Part shown: positions 22,055-32,699 of the stretch, piece after piece
How the letters are laid out: each line of letters begins with the position of its first letter
How positions within the stretch are numbered: the stretch's first letter is position 1
DNA from: Miscanthus floridulus
Taxonomy: Eukaryota > Streptophyta > Magnoliopsida > Poales > Poaceae
Direction of reading: 5' to 3'
Assembly: GCF_019320115.1 (NCBI RefSeq)
Contig: NC_089591.1
Span: 62,009,798-62,073,797 of the forward strand
DNA: 64,000 bases
The notes under the pieces: model-generated
Databases searched by the model: none
What the model saw: the letters and a program-made list of their open reading frames with translations, nothing else
What the model was told of the DNA's origin: nothing
Translations under genes and position numbers: made by a program

Positions 22055-22665
22055 TCTTCTTTATTCTTCTAATTGATTGTAATTAAATTCAGCTCAAACT
22101 TTTCTAAAGAAAGTAAATTTGCAGGTTTAATTCCTGCCGGATGCACGCGAATTGTTTGACCAACGAAAGCCTCACTAGTTCTTTTCGCTAACGCTCGGCT
22201 AAGTCGTCGAACCCTCGCCCTGACCATTCGCTTTCTCAGTAGCGAAAGCACTTCTCTTTGCCCCTTAACTTAATCTTAATAAAGTAAGTATTTGAAAAAG
22301 ATTGAAGAATATATAATATATTAGAATAAATGGGCAATAGTCATGAGAGGTGCACCAGAAGGTAAGGTGGGCACACCAGAAGAGTAGGGGTACATTTGAT
22401 CCTTAATTGACCTAGGAGTTGTTCCCGGACGACTTTACAAATTAAAGCGGGGGATTGGGATTCCATTGCTGTCATTTTCCCGTCGTTTCTAGACAATCTT
22501 ATTTTTCTGCACATAAAGAAATAAGGAAGTCCCATTTCTAAATCAATGGTTGGTTCAGGACCAGGGACGGTCCGTTTCCAAAAAAGGTACTTTTCTCGAC
22601 CTATTCGATTTTTGCCAATAAATAACGAGCTACAAAAGGATTCGTTTTTTTTTCGTGTCACAGCT
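22055..22665 (-). other. Possible organelle-derived segment
   Basis: The minus strand from 22661 starts ATGACACG followed by an A run. It then closely follows, over about 40 bp, my memory of the start of plastid rps19 (MTRKKxNPFVARYLLAKIE after a one-base frame correction), and diverges. A second minus-strand stretch (22069-22251, 60 residues: RMVRARVRRLSRALAKRTSE) has a bacterial or organelle look but is not identified. The bias differs from the neighbouring nuclear DNA. This is a weak, memory-based call. Confidence 0.25.
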
Positions 22666-23007
22666 GATTACTCTTTTTTTTCATTTTAAAGAGTGGCATC
22701 CTCTTCTTCGGACTTGATGCACAAATAGATGGGAACTTTAAGTTGTAGAAGTCTCATAGTAAACTCTTGCAGCGGAACGTTACAGACTCCATTTCACTTA
22801 GGTTGATTCGAACCTAAAGCATGCAGATAAACTGGTCCTATATAACCAAACTAAGCTCTGAGCGAGCCAGAAAATAAGTCACTTGGACGGGAACGGGAAC
22901 AAAAGCGGCTTTGCTTGCCTGCCTGGTCTCTGTGGTCTCACAGCGCGTGGGCACTACCACCGGTTTCTTTATCCGCAATCGCAGAGGCCACATGTTCGCA
23001 TCGCCGG
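22666..23007. other. Proximal upstream region of HD-Zip gene
   Basis: No coding sequence is seen. It leads into the core promoter at 23008-23042. Confidence 0.4.
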
Positions 23008-23020
23008 ACGTGGACACGTA
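23008..23020 (+). promoter_or_regulatory. Paired ABRE-like ACGT elements
   Basis: ACGTGGACACGTA contains an ACGTG core and a CACGT core head to head, the kind of paired motif bound by bZIP ABF factors. It sits about 20 bp upstream of the TATA box and fits the ABA response known for this HD-Zip clade. Confidence 0.5.
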
Positions 23021-23035
23021 ACGCGCCGCGCGCGG

Positions 23036-23042
23036 TATAAAA
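23036..23042 (+). promoter_or_regulatory. TATA box of HD-Zip gene
   Basis: TATAAAA lies 132 bp upstream of the start codon. Transcription would start near 23070 and give a 5' UTR of about 100 bp. Confidence 0.65.
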
Positions 23043-23173
23043 CGGGACCGAACGGGACGGGAGCCCGGAGTTGTAGAAGGAAGCGAGAGCGAGCCGCCCG
23101 GCTGGGAGAGCTAGGAAGAACACACAGCTACTAGCTAGCTAGGATCCAACGATCGATAGATCGATCGATCGAC

Positions 23174-24081
23174 ATGGACAGGCCAGACCACCACCAGCAC
23201 CAGTTCTTCATGCCGGCGCCGGTGCAGGTAGCGCAGCCACAGCAGCAGCAGCTTTGCGTGCCGATGATGGACGAGCCGTCGTCGTCGTTCTTGGCGGGGA
23301 TGGGCGGAGGTGGGCCATCGTCGTCGGTGAGGGGGGAGAGGAAGCGGCGGTTCACGGAGGAGCAGATCCGGTCGCTGGAGTCCATGTTCCACGCGCACCA
23401 CGCCAAGCTGGAGCCCCGGGAGAAGGCGGAGCTGGCGCGGGAGCTGGGCCTGCAGCCGCGCCAGGTGGCCATCTGGTTCCAGAACAAGCGCGCCCGCTGG
23501 CGCTCCAAGCAGCTCGAGCACGACTACGCCCTGCTCCGCGCCAAGTTCGACGACCTCCACGCCCGCGTCGAGTCCCTCGAGCAGGACAAGCTCGCCCTCA
23601 CCACACAGGTAGCTAGCTAGTAACTGTGAACCTCCGCGATATCTGATTCTCTGAACATATACCCTTGCTCGATCCAAGACTGATCAAGTTTGCCAACTTC
23701 TTGCTTGGTGCGTGCGTGCACGACCAGTTGAACGAGCTAAGCGAGAGGCTGAGGGAGCGGGAGGACCGGGCCGCCGGCGGCAGCGCCGGCGCGACCACGG
23801 CTAGCAGCAGCAGCTGCAACGGCGGCGGTGGTGAGGAGGCCGAGGCGGAGGACGACAAGAGGAACGTCGTGCTCGGGTGCGTCAACAACATGGAGCCGCC
23901 GCCCGAGAGCTGTGTGCTCGTCGGGTCGTGCGCGACGCCGGCGGACGTCGTTTCGGTGGAGTCCGAGTGCGACGACCACCACCACCACCTAGACTACGAC
24001 GACGGGTTCCCGGAGTCCTACTGCGCCATGCCGGAGCTGTGGGAGCCCTGGCCGCTTGTGGAGTGGAATGAGGTGGCCTGA
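23174..24081 (+). CDS. HD-Zip class I transcription factor (HOX22/HOX24-like)
   Basis: This is a nuclear DNA-binding protein of the ATHB7/12-related class I group, whose rice members HOX22 and HOX24 respond to drought and ABA. Exon 1 is 23174-23608 and exon 2 is 23728-24081. The join is in frame (LALTTQ to LNELSERL) and gives 262 residues. Order: a Gln/His-rich N-terminus, the homeodomain at about residues 55-109 ([18 protein letters not shown] to [12 protein letters not shown]), then a leucine zipper starting at [16 protein letters not shown] and continuing across the intron. The intron sits inside the zipper, as in this family. An acidic, His-rich C-terminus ends in an aromatic motif ([14 protein letters not shown]) typical of the HOX22/24 clade and likely an activation motif. 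An ATCGATCG repeat lies just before the ATG. The frame is intact. Whether it is the HOX22 or HOX24 orthologue is not decided. Confidence 0.92.
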
Positions 24082-24674
24082 AATGGAGAAGCTAGCTGGT
24101 ACATATAGGCTCAAGGCTTGTGTGTGTAACGTGCGTGGATGCTGCCATGGTTTGCCATGGTGCTCTCAACAGAATAGGAGAGAACGGGCCGCTCTGTGCC
24201 AATGGCGGATGGGACCGAGTAGTGGGTCTGGGGATTCGGAGCGCGATCGAAGCGAGGCAACCTTTGGAGGCAAATCACCCAATGACATTACTGTTTTCGA
24301 TGCTGCAAAAATTGATGGGATTTGTTCAGAGGCGCCCACGGTGGTAGCGAGTTGCACGGGCTTGCAGTTTTGTTGTTGTCGTTGTGTATTCGAGGTTAGA
24401 TAATCTAATGGAAGAATGTTCGCTTCACAAATATGTATTGGCGTGTACGTATATGCCTGCTTGCAAAGAGGTTGTGATTCTGTAGGGTTCTCCAAGCGCG
24501 TCGATTATGTTTACTGTACATTTTAATGTAGTCTCGATATTCTTTTTAGTCAAATAATTTACAGAATATAGTCCAATATTTTACTGACCAGGAATTGCAA
24601 TTTTCGTTTAATTTTCTGTTGGACTTCCGGAAGTAAATAATTATAATTAGAATCTAAAACGGTAATTCTTCGAA
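24082..24674 (+). other. HD-Zip 3' UTR and downstream spacer
   Basis: No coding sequence is seen. The transcript likely ends in the AT-rich stretch after about 24400; no single polyadenylation signal stands out. Confidence 0.4.
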
Positions 24675-25640
24675 TAGGGCGTCCGTCTGCGCAAGACGCT
24701 CCAGATGGTGGGCCGCTCATGCCAGTCTAACAACCGCCCCTTTATATGCTCATCTACTTGTCCCCAATTGTTCTAAAAAAAACTCATCTCACCGCAGCAT
24801 CACAACAGGTCTCCATGCGATGGCAACTGCGCTCCGCCGCGCCGCCTCGGGTGACCACGCTCTCCACCGCGCCTCTGCTCCGCCAGGCGGCGTCTCCACC
24901 ACGCCGGAGTGCAGCAGCCGGTCTTCCTCCCTCTCCACCACACCTCTCGCCCGCCGCTGCCTTCTAGAGCGCGTGACCCGCCGCTGCCTTCTCCACTGGA
25001 GCGGTGAGCTCTACACCGGTGAACTCCATGTGTCAATTAGCCTCAATTCCGAAACAGCAAGGGGATATTGCGTTAAAACTGCATATTGCAAGCGTATGTT
25101 TTAAGTGTTTTAGATGTATGTTGCAAGTGTTTTATGCGGATGTTGTAAAAGTAGATCGGGATGTTGCTTATATTGTAAGTGTTTCAGAGGCATGTCGCAA
25201 GCACTTATTCAAATTGTTTAATCTATTTTAGACGTATGTTGCAAGCGTGTCGATCTGGATGTTGCATATGTTTTACACATATATGTCGCAATAGTATGTT
25301 CGAAATGTTTCAGTCGTTTCAGTCTTCTGTTACAATAAGTGTTCTCATGTTTCTTGTTGCATATGTTTCACATACATGTTTCAAGTGTATGTTTCAAATG
25401 TTTTATCTGTTTTAGATGTATGTTGCATCCAAGTGTTTCATATTTCAGAGCTAAAGATCCATGGGGCACGGCCCGGGCGCCGGGGGATGGGGCACGGCGA
25501 ACCAGGGCCGACAGAAGGCGTGGAGGGGGCCGGCGGTCAAGGTGTGTGGCACACCTAGGGTCGTGCGGACGGGGCATGCTCGTCTAGTCGTCCTCACCCT
25601 TGCTCCTAGGTCCTGCCTGTGCGGAGAGAGGAGGCGGTTC
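24675..25640. mobile_element. ATGTTGC-repeat element, copy 1, left part
   Basis: The left end starts near GGGCGTCCGTCTGCGC. A GC-rich block (24820-25010) is followed by about 350 bp of degenerate repeats (ATGTTGCAAGTGTTTtA, TGTTTCAgA). Another GC-rich block (25450-25640) ends at GAGGCGGTTC, where a copia element is inserted. It continues at 39625 with GGTTTAGGG and ends near 39810 with TCCGGACGTCCGG. GC flanks, short inverted GGACGTCC ends and the repeat core are shared with the element at 50231-55140. The MULE assignment is inference. Confidence 0.55.
25085..25440. repeat. Degenerate ATGTTGCAAGTGTTT repeats
   Basis: Roughly a dozen spaced copies of TGTTGCAAGYGTTT and related TGTTTCAnATGTTT phrases occur here. 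The same arrangement recurs at 54265-54790. Confidence 0.75.
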
Positions 25641-27224
25641 TGTAGGATCTCTAGAACGCCTAGAGGGGGGTGAATAGGCCTATAAAATTCAACTCAAACC
25701 GAAGTCAAATTCACCCACGGCACTGCTGCTCTATGAGCCGGCACCGCCGCACCTGTAGGGGAGATTAGTTCATAGTTCAAAATCGATCCAACGAAATTTA
25801 GATTGGGTAAATTTCTTAGCTTTCTGCAGGGTAGTAGATCACAGATCGACTGCTGAAAGTGGTGGGAACACCACACACAAGTAGATCAGCCTCAAACTCT
25901 AGAAATCACCTCAATCAACAATATGTCATGCAAGTAATGTAAATCAAGCACAAGTGACTCAATGATTTATCCCGTGGTTTGGCTCACCATCAAGGCTTGC
26001 CTACCTCCACGTTGTTGCGGTTAGCCACTAAGGCTTAGAGCTTTCCAGCCCTTCCTCGTTCTCAAGTCAAGAGACTTAACTCTTGAGATAAGAGGTGAGT
26101 TTACTAGCTTCAAGAAATTGTTACAAACCTCCTGGGCTACCACACAAGTTGGCAAGCTCCATGAGCGATGCTCTAGCCGGCTAGGAGCCAAGCTCCAAGA
26201 GTAACAAACACAGCCATCGACCAAAACATAAACCAAGTGCTCTTTAGAGTTTGAAAATCAATGGAGCTGCTTTCTAATTGAGTTTGTGACCCTTTTTCTC
26301 AAGGAATGATGGGAAAATCAATGGATTTGCTTGAGGGCTTGAGGTCAACAATGGAGTGAGAGAGAGAGCTCCTGCTCTGTTTTGGGCATGCTAAAGTGAG
26401 GAACCAGAGAGCTAGTTACCGTTGAGGAGGAAGGGGAAGGTATATATACCCACAACCCACAACGGTCACTTGAATCGTAGATAGCCGTTGGGGAGGAAAG
26501 GAAAAGGTATATATACCCCCCAGCCCACAAACAGACACCGCACCCAAGGGGTCAAGCGATATGAAGCCCACGGCCTCGAGGTCGGGCAAGACAAAGCCCA
26601 CGACCAAGGGGTCGGGCGAGCCAGAGCCCGCGACCAAGAGATAGGGCGAACCGAAGCCTGCGACCAAGGGGTCGGGCGAGCCAAAACCCGTGACCAAGGG
26701 GTCAAGCGAGCCAGAGCACGCTACTAAGGGATCGGGCGAACCAGAGCCCATGACCAAGGGGTCGGACGAACCAGAGCCTGCACCCAAGGGGTCGACGAGC
26801 CGAAGCCCTTGACCAAAGGGTCAGGCGAACTAGAGCTCGCACCCAAGGGGTCGGACGAGCCTCTCTTCAAGTGCGGTAGTGCCGCACCACGCAAGACAGC
26901 AACGGTAATAGTGAAGTATAGACTGTCTTGGCTGTGAATCTGAGGACGCATATGGTTGTTTGAGCACTTGGTAGCATATATTAGCTTAAGCATTGTGTCC
27001 CCCTTTATAGTATGTCTTTTCCTATACTTAAATTCAAGATATAAAAGAATCTTAAACCTCTTTAGAGTTTGAAGCCATCTATATTTGTAATTAGGGGCTC
27101 CTCCATTTCGTGTAGCATCCTCGAATATAAATTTCCTGATTGTCATCTCGATAAATCTCGTTAGTTCTCTAATTGCATGGTCATTATCACCAAAACCCAC
27201 AATTAGGGCTTGATTGCACTTTTA
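25641..27224 (-). repeat. 3' LTR of copia element (left on plus strand)
   Basis: It starts TGTAGGATCTCTAGAACG and ends GATTGCACTTTTA, 1,584 bp. It carries more 30 bp minisatellite units than its partner. Internal landmarks such as ACTCTTGAGAT and GTATATATACC occur in both LTRs. Confidence 0.9.
26540..26862. repeat. 30 bp minisatellite inside 3' LTR
   Basis: About nine tandem units with the pattern GGGGTCGGGCGAACC then AGAGCCC then GACCAA. The copy at 38985-39265 in the partner LTR has fewer units. Confidence 0.85.
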
Positions 27225-27799
27225 ATCTCCCCCTTTTTGGTGATTGATGACAACCCAATTAGACCTTACACAAGATATGAAATAAATACTTAGATTTTTG
27301 AGCCATGGGTGTAGAGCCTCCCCCTAAGTATGTGAATAGAGAACTGAATTTTCAAATTGGCATAAGAAGCCAAGATTCACATTTTTGTAAAGGTGATGCC
27401 CCCTACATCCATGCTCCTATGGGGTGCTGCATACTGTGTTAGGTATGTAAAATGTGATGCAAATGACAATTTATGCACAATATGGTTTGCTGTTGTAGCT
27501 AGGTGTGGCACTGCCGCACTTGCTGTAACAGCACAGATCAGAACAGACACTACACAACATGTGATACATATAAAGATATACATTTAGCACAATTGTATCA
27601 CAAGCTACATCATAGATTAATATATGTCCATATCCCACACAAAGAGTCAAATAGTAGCATTATTTCACAATTTAGAGTTTTGAGCGACTCTCAAACTTTC
27701 CACCTAGCGAAGACTAACACTCATCGAATAGGACATGAAGCACAGCTGCTAAGCATGGCGTCGAAAAGTTGTTGAACCCTCTAATTTTCTCTCCCTTTG
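27225..27799 (-). other. Copia internal spacer and polypurine tract
   Basis: This is non-coding sequence next to the 3' LTR. The polypurine tract complement is CTCCCCCTTTTTGG at 27228-27241. Confidence 0.6.
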
Positions 27800-29529
27800 G
27801 CATAAAACACCAAAAAGAGAAGAAAAGAAGAAAGATCAACACCTACTTGTCATCTCCCTAGATGTTCGTCCAATCAATATCATCATCTCCTGTAGCCCTA
27901 GCACCTCCTACAGCAGTCCTGGCACCACCATCACCATCATTGTCGTCGGAGTCAATACGTGCATGACCTTGATGATGAGTAGTGGTGGTGTAGCAAGTGG
28001 AACGAGTGGAACACCTAGGCTCCTGTCTTTGATAGTATCCCTCTAGGGTCTTATCCCAATCTGCTGCTCATCCCTGTGCCCCTCCTCCTCATCATCATCA
28101 TCATCATCTGAATCTGTGTCGGAGAGACTCGGAAGGTCAAACTATGGAGGAGGTGGAATAGGAGGAAGTGGTGGAAGGTCCTTTCCACACTGCTGACACT
28201 GCTCAAGCTATGTCTTATACGCTCTGTCAGTTGCATATGTGCACTTGCCGAAGATTGCCTTCAACCACTTGCCAATCTTCTTCATCTTGCCTCCTCTGTG
28301 AGACCTAGAGCGAGAAGACTCAGAGATATCTACATGAGCATGAGAGCTCCCCGCTCCCTGAGTAGCTGTAGCTGGCTGGGTCTTCTCAATTTTATAGATG
28401 GTGTGCATCCCATCCTTCAAAAAATAAAATCCAGTGACCCTCTCAATCATGAACATGAGGTAAGGGGCATAGGGCAGCCCACTCCTCCATCCTCCACTAT
28501 AAATCCCAACTCAGTCCACATGAATCTAGGGACATTGAACATGTCCCCACCTAGAGCAAATCTAGCCAACACATTTCTCACATAGCCATTAATATCTGAG
28601 GCTGCTCCATTCTTTGGGTTGATGATGTTCCTGATGAGGTTGTTGAGGATGTAATAGAAGCTATGTAGACCACTTCTCTTGTCATCTGCAATTCTTCTAT
28701 CTCTCCATATGTAACTGATGTCACAGATCTCAGCTTGAGGCTCATCATGAATGTAAGTGTAACCTCTATGCTCCTCCCCAAAGCTAAGAATCTGACTGAA
28801 AGTGACAAAGTTGACTTGGTAGTGCTAACCATTAGTTATCCAGTGAATCTCATCAGAGGTCTGGTCATAGAAGTATGTGGCATGAAGCTGTGCAAGGACC
28901 TCGTCATTCCAGTTATACTGGAAACCCATGATGTCTGAAAGCTGGAACCTGTGACAAATTTTGATTACCTTGTCAAACTCAGGCTCCTCCTCCTGCATCT
29001 CATCCCAATTAATATACTGCATCTTGATGATCTTGGTTTTCTTGGATGCAAGAATGGCAGTGGCACAGAAGTTGGAATAAAACTCATTCCACAATTTGTA
29101 ATCAATGCCCAAATCCTTACACACTGCATAGGGATTGATCCCCCTTGCCTCTTCCACCAGCTTCTAACTCTTGGAATACTTGACAACTGCATGCTGGCTA
29201 GAGTCATCTGGAGGTCTCATGATGATCTCACCCTCAAAATCTCTCATGTATCTACTATCAAACTCAAAGAGATGTTGTGGGGTGTCAGGAATGGCATCAG
29301 TGGTATGACCTATCATCTCTAGCCTTTCTTCATCTTCAATGTATTGCTTGTGCCTCCCCCTATCACCAAGTCCCCTTGGAGCTGCACTACTGCCTACTGC
29401 TGTTGACCTCCCTTGACCACGGTGAGGTGGATCCTTGTCTCTTTGCTCATTCATCTTTCTTTTTCCCTTTCGGTGATCATCTCCGTGCTCCATCTTCTTA
29501 AACGAGGATTGTAGAGGGAAGAAGAGCAA
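27800..29529 (-). pseudogene. Additional ORF between pol and 3' LTR of copia element, decayed
   Basis: Reading the minus strand from 29529, the product starts near MEHGDDHRKGKRKMNEQ. It continues through HLFEFDSRYMRDFEGEIIM, a stop, NPYAVCKDLGIDYKLW, QLSDIMGFQYNWNDEVLAQL and YFYDQTSDEIHWITNG. After frame changes come a possible loop region (28578-28832), a coiled segment (28208-28456, DISESSRSRSHRGGKMKK) and a Pro/acidic tail. At least three stops or shifts separate the pieces. Extra ORFs in this env-like position are known in SIRE/Maximus copia elements; no transmembrane segment is evident here. Function unknown. Confidence 0.6.
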
Positions 29530-30060
29530 CTGCTCAGGCCAAGAGCAGCAGCAGTCACCAGCAGCGTTGGAAGATGGCCGACAACCACCATGGCACTGCT
29601 AGAGACTGGCAGCATGCGGCCAGGCGATGGCGACGCGTGAGCACGAGAGGCAGAGAAGGTGTAGGCATCGGTGTCGGGTGAGAATGAGGGAGAGAGGGAG
29701 TTATCGCGGGCCTAGGTAAAGAGATAAGGTACATGGGCCCTGTAGTAAAACCGTTTGGGCCGAATCTCAATTGAGATTCAAAGTGCGGCATTGCCGCATG
29801 CCTAGCCCAGCACTGCCGCACGATAGGCGCGGCATTGTCGCACTCCCTAAAATAGTGGGAGTTAGCTATAATCTATATGACTCTCTCTGTGTAAGATATG
29901 GACATATATCACCTATATACCATGATCAGAAATAAATAATCAATACAGACCATTATCATGATACATAAGTTGCCTTTTATAAAAGATTTTCATGCACAAT
30001 ATGAAAATTTTTAACTATTTTGCCTAGATACTAGTTTATCAAACAGAGACATGCTAAAAG

Positions 30061-31611
30061 TCAAACCACGTTACGAGAATCAAGTATAATTAGCTCACTA
30101 CGTAAAGCACAAAACCTTGACTCATTGAGAGGCTTTGTGAAAATATTGGCTAGTTGCTTTTTGGTGCTCACATGGTGAATTTCGATATCTCCTTTGGTTT
30201 CATGGTCTCTCAAGAAATGATGATGGATGTCTATGTGCTTGGTTCTAGAGTGGCTTACGGGATTGTTTGCAAGCTTAATGGCACTCTCACTGTCACATAA
30301 TAATGGGATTTTGGTAAAATGATATCCAAAATCACAAAGAGTTTGCCTCATCCAAAGTAGTTGGGCACAACATGCACCGGCCGCAACATACTCAGCCTCG
30401 GTAGTGGAAAGGGCTACAAAATTTTGCTTTTTTGAACTCCAACACACTAGGGATCGTCTAAGGAATTGATATGTCCCCGAAGTGCTTTTTTGATCTACTT
30501 TGCAACCGGCATAATCGAAATCCGAATACCCAAGTAGATCAAATTTAGAGCCCTTAGGATACCACAAATAAAGATTAGGAGTGTGTACTAAATATCTCAA
30601 GATTCTCTTAACGGCCACTAAGTGACACCCTTTTGGGTTAGCTTGAAATCTAGCATACATGCACACACTAAGCATAATATCGGGCCTAGATGCGCACAAA
30701 TAAAGTAGAGAGCCGATCATGGAATGATATACCTTGGTATCTACTGCTTTCCCTTCAATATTAAGATCAATATGTCCATTGGTTGGCATAGGAGTTTTGA
30801 TAGGCTTGGCATTTACCATGTCAAACTTCTTGAGCATATCATGGGTGTACTTCGTTTGACTAATAAAAGTTCCATCCTTCACTTTCTTGATTTGAAATCC
30901 AAGGAAAAACTTCAATTCACCCATCATGGACATCTCAAATCTCTTAGTCATGATCCTACTAAATTCCTCACAAAAAGAATGATTAATACTACCAAATATT
31001 ATGTCATCGACATATATTTGGCACACAAATATATCTTTGCCAACTTTGTGAGTGAAAATGGTAGGATTGGCTTTGCCTATTTCATAGCCTTGTTTAAGCA
31101 AGAATTCCTTAAGGCATTCATACCATGCTCTTGGTGCTTGCTTAAGCCCATAGAGCGTCTTTTGGAGTTTGTAGACGTGGTTGGAGAACTTGGGATCTTC
31201 AAAGCCAGGTGGTTGCTCAACATAGACAAGTTCTTGAATGGGACCATTGAGGAATGCAATCTTCATGTCCATTTGATATAGCTTGAAATTGTGGTGAGCG
31301 GCATAGGCTAGAAGCATTCGGATTGCTTCAAATCTTGCCACCGGTGCATATGTTTCCTTAAAGTCCAAGCCCTCTACTTGAGTGAAACCTTGAGCAACCA
31401 ATCTTGCCTTATTTCTTGTCATCACACCATTCTCATCTTGCTTGTTGCGAAAGACCCACTTGGTGCCAATGATATTGGTGTTGGGTCTCTCCACCAAGGT
31501 CCACACTTGATTTCTTTCAAAATTGTTGAGCTCATCTTGCATGGCCATCACCCAATCTGGATCACCAAGTGCTTGCTCAACCTTAAGAGGTTCCAAAGAG
31601 GAAACAAACAA
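30061..31611 (-). CDS. Copia reverse transcriptase and RNase H (intact frame)
   Basis: A 516-residue frame covers the whole RVT_2 domain and RNase H. It copies element RNA into DNA and degrades the RNA template. Key blocks are [46 protein letters not shown] (first catalytic Asp at about residue 115), [12 protein letters not shown] and YVDDIIFG at residues 200-207. RNase H shows DADYAG-like [24 protein letters not shown] and [15 protein letters not shown], then [16 protein letters not shown] and IFTKPL. It ends in a normal stop. The first Met is a remnant of the longer polyprotein, which is broken upstream. An intact RT in a broken element suggests recent activity or a source of RT in trans. 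Confidence 0.92.
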   Translation of the reverse strand: MFVSSLEPLKVEQALGDPDWVMAMQDELNNFERNQVWTLVERPNTNIIGTKWVFRNKQDENGVMTRNKARLVAQGFTQVEGLDFKETYAPVARFEAIRMLLAYAAHHNFKLYQMDMKIAFLNGPIQELVYVEQPPGFEDPKFSNHVYKLQKTLYGLKQAPRAWYECLKEFLLKQGYEIGKANPTIFTHKVGKDIFVCQIYVDDIIFGSINHSFCEEFSRIMTKRFEMSMMGELKFFLGFQIKKVKDGTFISQTKYTHDMLKKFDMVNAKPIKTPMPTNGHIDLNIEGKAVDTKVYHSMIGSLLYLCASRPDIMLSVCMYARFQANPKGCHLVAVKRILRYLVHTPNLYLWYPKGSKFDLLGYSDFDYAGCKVDQKSTSGTYQFLRRSLVCWSSKKQNFVALSTTEAEYVAAGACCAQLLWMRQTLCDFGYHFTKIPLLCDSESAIKLANNPVSHSRTKHIDIHHHFLRDHETKGDIEIHHVSTKKQLANIFTKPLNESRFCALRSELIILDSRNVV

Positions 31612-32699
31612 GTAATATTGGTAAAAGTTTGCTAAATATGAACAAGTTGTTACCCCCTTTCGAAGACTCCCAAGGATGTTGTCAACAGGATGATCCCGTT
31701 GTATTGTTTGCCTTAGCCTTGGATGATCAATGGCCTCTTGTCCATCTTTTGAATCTTCATTATCTTCTTGCTCGAATATGGGTTATAGGTTCTATCCTTG
31801 AATCGGAGTTGGACTTGCTACTACTGTTAGAGGGAGTGTGGCACTGCCGCTCTATGTGCGGCACTGTCACTATGCTGATTTGTAGCAGGGGTCGGCTCCC
31901 CCTCAGCATCATGTACGTCAGCAAAACTTTGTTCATCAACAGCTTGAGGAACCTCCACTTCAGTGACTTCGTCTTCTTGTGGTCTTATATCACCAATAGC
32001 CAATTACTTGATTGCTTCACATGGTGGATCCTCCTTTCCTACAACACTTGAATCAACTTGCTCGACTTGAGAGGCATTAGATTCATCAAATATTATGTCT
32101 ACCGCTATTTTAACTCTTCCGGAGGTTTTGTTGAAAACACGATAGGCATGCTCATTTGATCCATAACCAAGAAGAAAACCTTCATCAACTTTAGGTGCAA
32201 ACTTAGAGGTTTTAGGTTTCTTATTAAGTATGAAACACTTGCACCCAAACACTCTAAAGTATGACACTTTTGGTTTGTTACCGGTTAGAAGCTCATATGA
32301 AGTTCTTCAACTTCTTGTGTAGGTAGAGGCGGTTGATGGCATGGCAAGCGGTGTTGATGGCATCACACCAAAAGATGTCCGATGTCTTGTACTCATCTAG
32401 CATTGTCCTTGCCATGTCAATGAGTGTATGGTTCTTCCCTTCTACTACACCATTTTGCTGAGGGGTGTATGGAGTTGAAAACTCATGCTTGATGCCCTCT
32501 TTATCAAGAAACTCCTCAACTTGGGTGTTCTTGAATTCAGTTCCATTGTCGCTTCTCATTTTCTTGATGGGGAGACCGAACTCCTTTTGAGCTCTTCTAA
32601 CAAAAGTCTTCACTTTGTCTCTAACTATTAAACAAGAAAAATACCCAAGTGAAACAGGAATAATCATCAACAATAACAAGACCATATTTGTTACCCCCG
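31612..32699 (-). pseudogene. Copia integrase, catalytic and C-terminal parts, broken
   Basis: From 32685 the minus strand reads KVKTFVRRAQKEFGLPIKKM, then RSDNGTEFKN (second catalytic Asp) and TPQQNGVVEGKNHTL (catalytic Glu). A frameshift near 32290 leads to YFRVFGCKCFIL, GFLLGYGSNEHAYRVFN and a linker (32267-32004), then stop-containing sequence before RT. The first catalytic Asp region (VDDYSR) is separated by the solo LTR at 32700-34496. Confidence 0.85.

Noticed and set aside
26540..26862. 30 bp repeats as a CRISPR array or coding repeat
   Set aside because: The repeats are head-to-tail without unique spacers and lie inside an LTR that is present twice.
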